Assembly: GCA_002419445.1 (NCBI GenBank)
Contig: DIGC01000042.1
Span: forward strand, 1 to 8,440
Reading direction: 5' to 3'
Length of the DNA stretch: 8,440 nt
Origin: Caryophanales bacterium UBA5732
GTDB lineage: Bacteria > Bacillota_I > Bacilli_A > Izemoplasmatales > Hujiaoplasmataceae
In this document: in pieces, positions 7,449-8,440 of the stretch
How the letters are laid out: the number at the start of each line of letters is the position of its first letter
Position numbering within the stretch: position 1 is the stretch's first letter
Notes under the pieces: generated by a model
What the model was told of the DNA's origin: nothing
What the model saw: the letters and a program-made list of their open reading frames with translations, nothing else
Databases searched by the model: none
Position numbers and translations under genes: made by a program

Positions 7449-7526
7449 TAAATGTTTACTAATATCTATTCATATGACTACTAATTTTTGTTAAGTATTA
7501 TTATTCTTTAAATTGTTGTTAGATTA

Positions 7527-7535
7527 TGTTATAAT
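7527..7535 (+). promoter_or_regulatory. Extended -10 promoter for the surface nuclease gene
   Basis: TGTTATAAT, a perfect -10 with the TGn extension, 33 bases before the ATG at 7569. The nonamer is identical to that of the M32 promoter. The AT-rich stretch upstream has no TTGACA-like hexamer at 16-18 bases; TTGTTG at 7513-7518 is too close. Confidence 0.68.
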
Positions 7536-7568
7536 AATTGAGCAAATAAAATTGAGAGGTTTAAATAT

Positions 7569-8440
7569 ATGATTAAATTAAAGAGATTAATTATTTTTAC
7601 ATTACTAATATTTGTATTTGGTTTGACTGTTGGTTGCGATACTAATACTACTACTCTAGAAACTCAACAAACCACAAACACTCCGACTACCTTAGCTCCA
7701 ACGACTGAAACTCCGACTACGGTTTCGCCGACAACAGCAATTCCTACTACTGAAGTTCCTACTACGGAAATTACAACGATCACAATTTCTGAAGAAACAA
7801 CAGCCACTACGGAAAATGGTTATATCGGTATTGAAGTTACTGAAGTTAGAAAAACTGAATATCAATTTAATGAAGTTTTTGATGTCGATTCAATTACGGT
7901 AATCATTAAAAGAGCTAGTGGACAATACTTGACTTTAAGTAAGAGTATGTACACAATAAGCGGGTTTAGTTCTTTGGTTGAAGGTGAAATTGAAGTTACA
8001 GTTACTTATAGTGAGTTCCAAGATAGTTTTTTTGTTACTATATTACCTTATGAAGGTTTAGAAATTACTGAAGCTTATTATTTAAGTGCCCAAGGATTAA
8101 CTGGCAATGCTTTATTTTTAGAATTGAGAGATATTATTAATGCTGGTTTTGTTGGTATTTCATACGGAGATGCTAGATATATTTTGGATGAAACTGATCG
8201 AGATCCAAATAATCCGAATAACGTAATTTTAGTATATCTTGGCACGTCTGTTAGCGGAACTTGGGATGATGGCATTACTTGGAATAGAGAACATGTCTGG
8301 CCTCAATCTTTACTTGGAGTTAGTGTTGAAAATTCTACTATTGGTGTAGGATCTGATTTACAGAACTTAAAACCCGCTAATCCAAGTGTTAATTCGTCAA
8401 GAGGTAATAAGTATTATGATAATGCTACCACTTCTGTCTC
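7569..8440 (+). CDS. Surface lipoprotein nuclease, endonuclease I family (C-terminus cut by window edge)
   Basis: Predicted secreted, lipid-anchored nuclease; 290 residues are visible and the gene runs off the right edge. The ATG has GAGAGG (7554-7559) nine bases upstream. Residues 1-22 are a basic, hydrophobic signal peptide ending LTVGC, a slightly imperfect lipobox with Cys23 as the lipidated residue. Residues 24-83 are a Thr/Pro-rich linker with six PTTxx units. Residues about 84-160 look like a small beta-rich Ig-like domain (alternating Val/Ile/Thr, ending VTILPY). From about 166 comes the endonuclease I catalytic domain (Pfam Endonuclease_1; EndA/NucM and Bacillus extracellular nucleases): DRDPNNPNNVILVY, WNREHVWPQS (238-247, with Glu241 and the general base His242) and DLQNLKPANPSVNSSRGNK from 263, where Asn266 matches the metal-binding Asn of Vibrio nuclease Vvn. 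The family cuts DNA and often RNA without sequence specificity. It probably supplies nucleotides from external nucleic acid (inference). Confidence 0.88.
   Translation, partial: MIKLKRLIIFTLLIFVFGLTVGCDTNTTTLETQQTTNTPTTLAPTTETPTTVSPTTAIPTTEVPTTEITTITISEETTATTENGYIGIEVTEVRKTEYQFNEVFDVDSITVIIKRASGQYLTLSKSMYTISGFSSLVEGEIEVTVTYSEFQDSFFVTILPYEGLEITEAYYLSAQGLTGNALFLELRDIINAGFVGISYGDARYILDETDRDPNNPNNVILVYLGTSVSGTWDDGITWNREHVWPQSLLGVSVENSTIGVGSDLQNLKPANPSVNSSRGNKYYDNATTSV
7683..7772 (+). repeat. Six 15-bp tandem repeats coding PTTxx linker units
   Basis: Six consecutive five-residue units, PTTLA PTTET PTTVS PTTAI PTTEV PTTEI (residues 39-68 of the lipoprotein). The DNA period is 15 bp, but codons for Pro and Thr vary (ccg/cca/cct, act/acc/acg/aca). 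The repeat is therefore conserved at protein level rather than being freshly duplicated DNA. Such linkers hold a catalytic domain away from the membrane. Confidence 0.9.

Noticed and set aside
7449..7526. Operator or palindrome between the divergent promoters
   Set aside because: A CATATG palindrome and two ACTAAT copies occur, but in such AT-rich DNA these are expected by chance; no longer symmetric site was found.
8078..8275. 65-codon open frame on the minus strand
   Set aside because: It is antisense to the conserved nuclease domain (DPNNPNN and WNREHVW blocks) and has no family resemblance.

Overview
The window is AT-rich and gene-dense, with short intergenic gaps. It looks like a Firmicutes-type chromosome of the Bacilli/Mollicutes lineage that keeps the standard genetic code. 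The evidence is an RNA polymerase delta subunit gene (rpoE, restricted to this group), strong GAGGTGA/GGAGG ribosome binding sites, TATAAT promoters often with an extended TGn, tryptophan written as TGG and TGA used as a stop. This suggests an Acholeplasma/Izemoplasma-like or Erysipelotrichia-like organism rather than a Mycoplasma with TGA = Trp. The exact taxon is inference.

Layout: six genes lie on the minus strand and one on the plus strand. Reading the minus strand in transcription order from position 7408 down: (i) two adjacent paralogous DHH/DHHA1 phosphoesterases of the NrnA type (6473-7408, 5511-6467), coupled by a stop codon that sits inside the second gene's Shine-Dalgarno; (ii) a Na+/phosphate cotransporter-family protein with a C-terminal PhoU-like domain (3742-5430) and its own promoter; (iii) rpoE (3015-3644) with its own promoter and an intrinsic terminator over its stop codon; (iv) an M32 carboxypeptidase (1434-2930) followed after 42 bp by tldD (1-1391), which runs off the left edge a few residues before its expected end. 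The last two look like one two-gene metallopeptidase operon.

On the plus strand a predicted surface lipoprotein nuclease (7569 to the right edge, truncated) is divergent from the DHH pair. It has a lipoprotein signal, a Thr/Pro linker built of six PTTxx repeats, an Ig-like region and an endonuclease I-type catalytic domain.

Working together (inference): M32 peptidase plus TldD suggests intracellular peptide degradation. A surface nuclease beside NrnA-like enzymes that finish off short oligonucleotides suggests nucleic-acid scavenging, with the phosphate carrier possibly moving the released phosphate. All genes belong to known families. I did not find a clearly undescribed system; the findings are points of architecture and context. 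No tRNA, rRNA, CRISPR array, insertion sequence or attachment site was seen, and no gene-free stretch reaches 300 bases.
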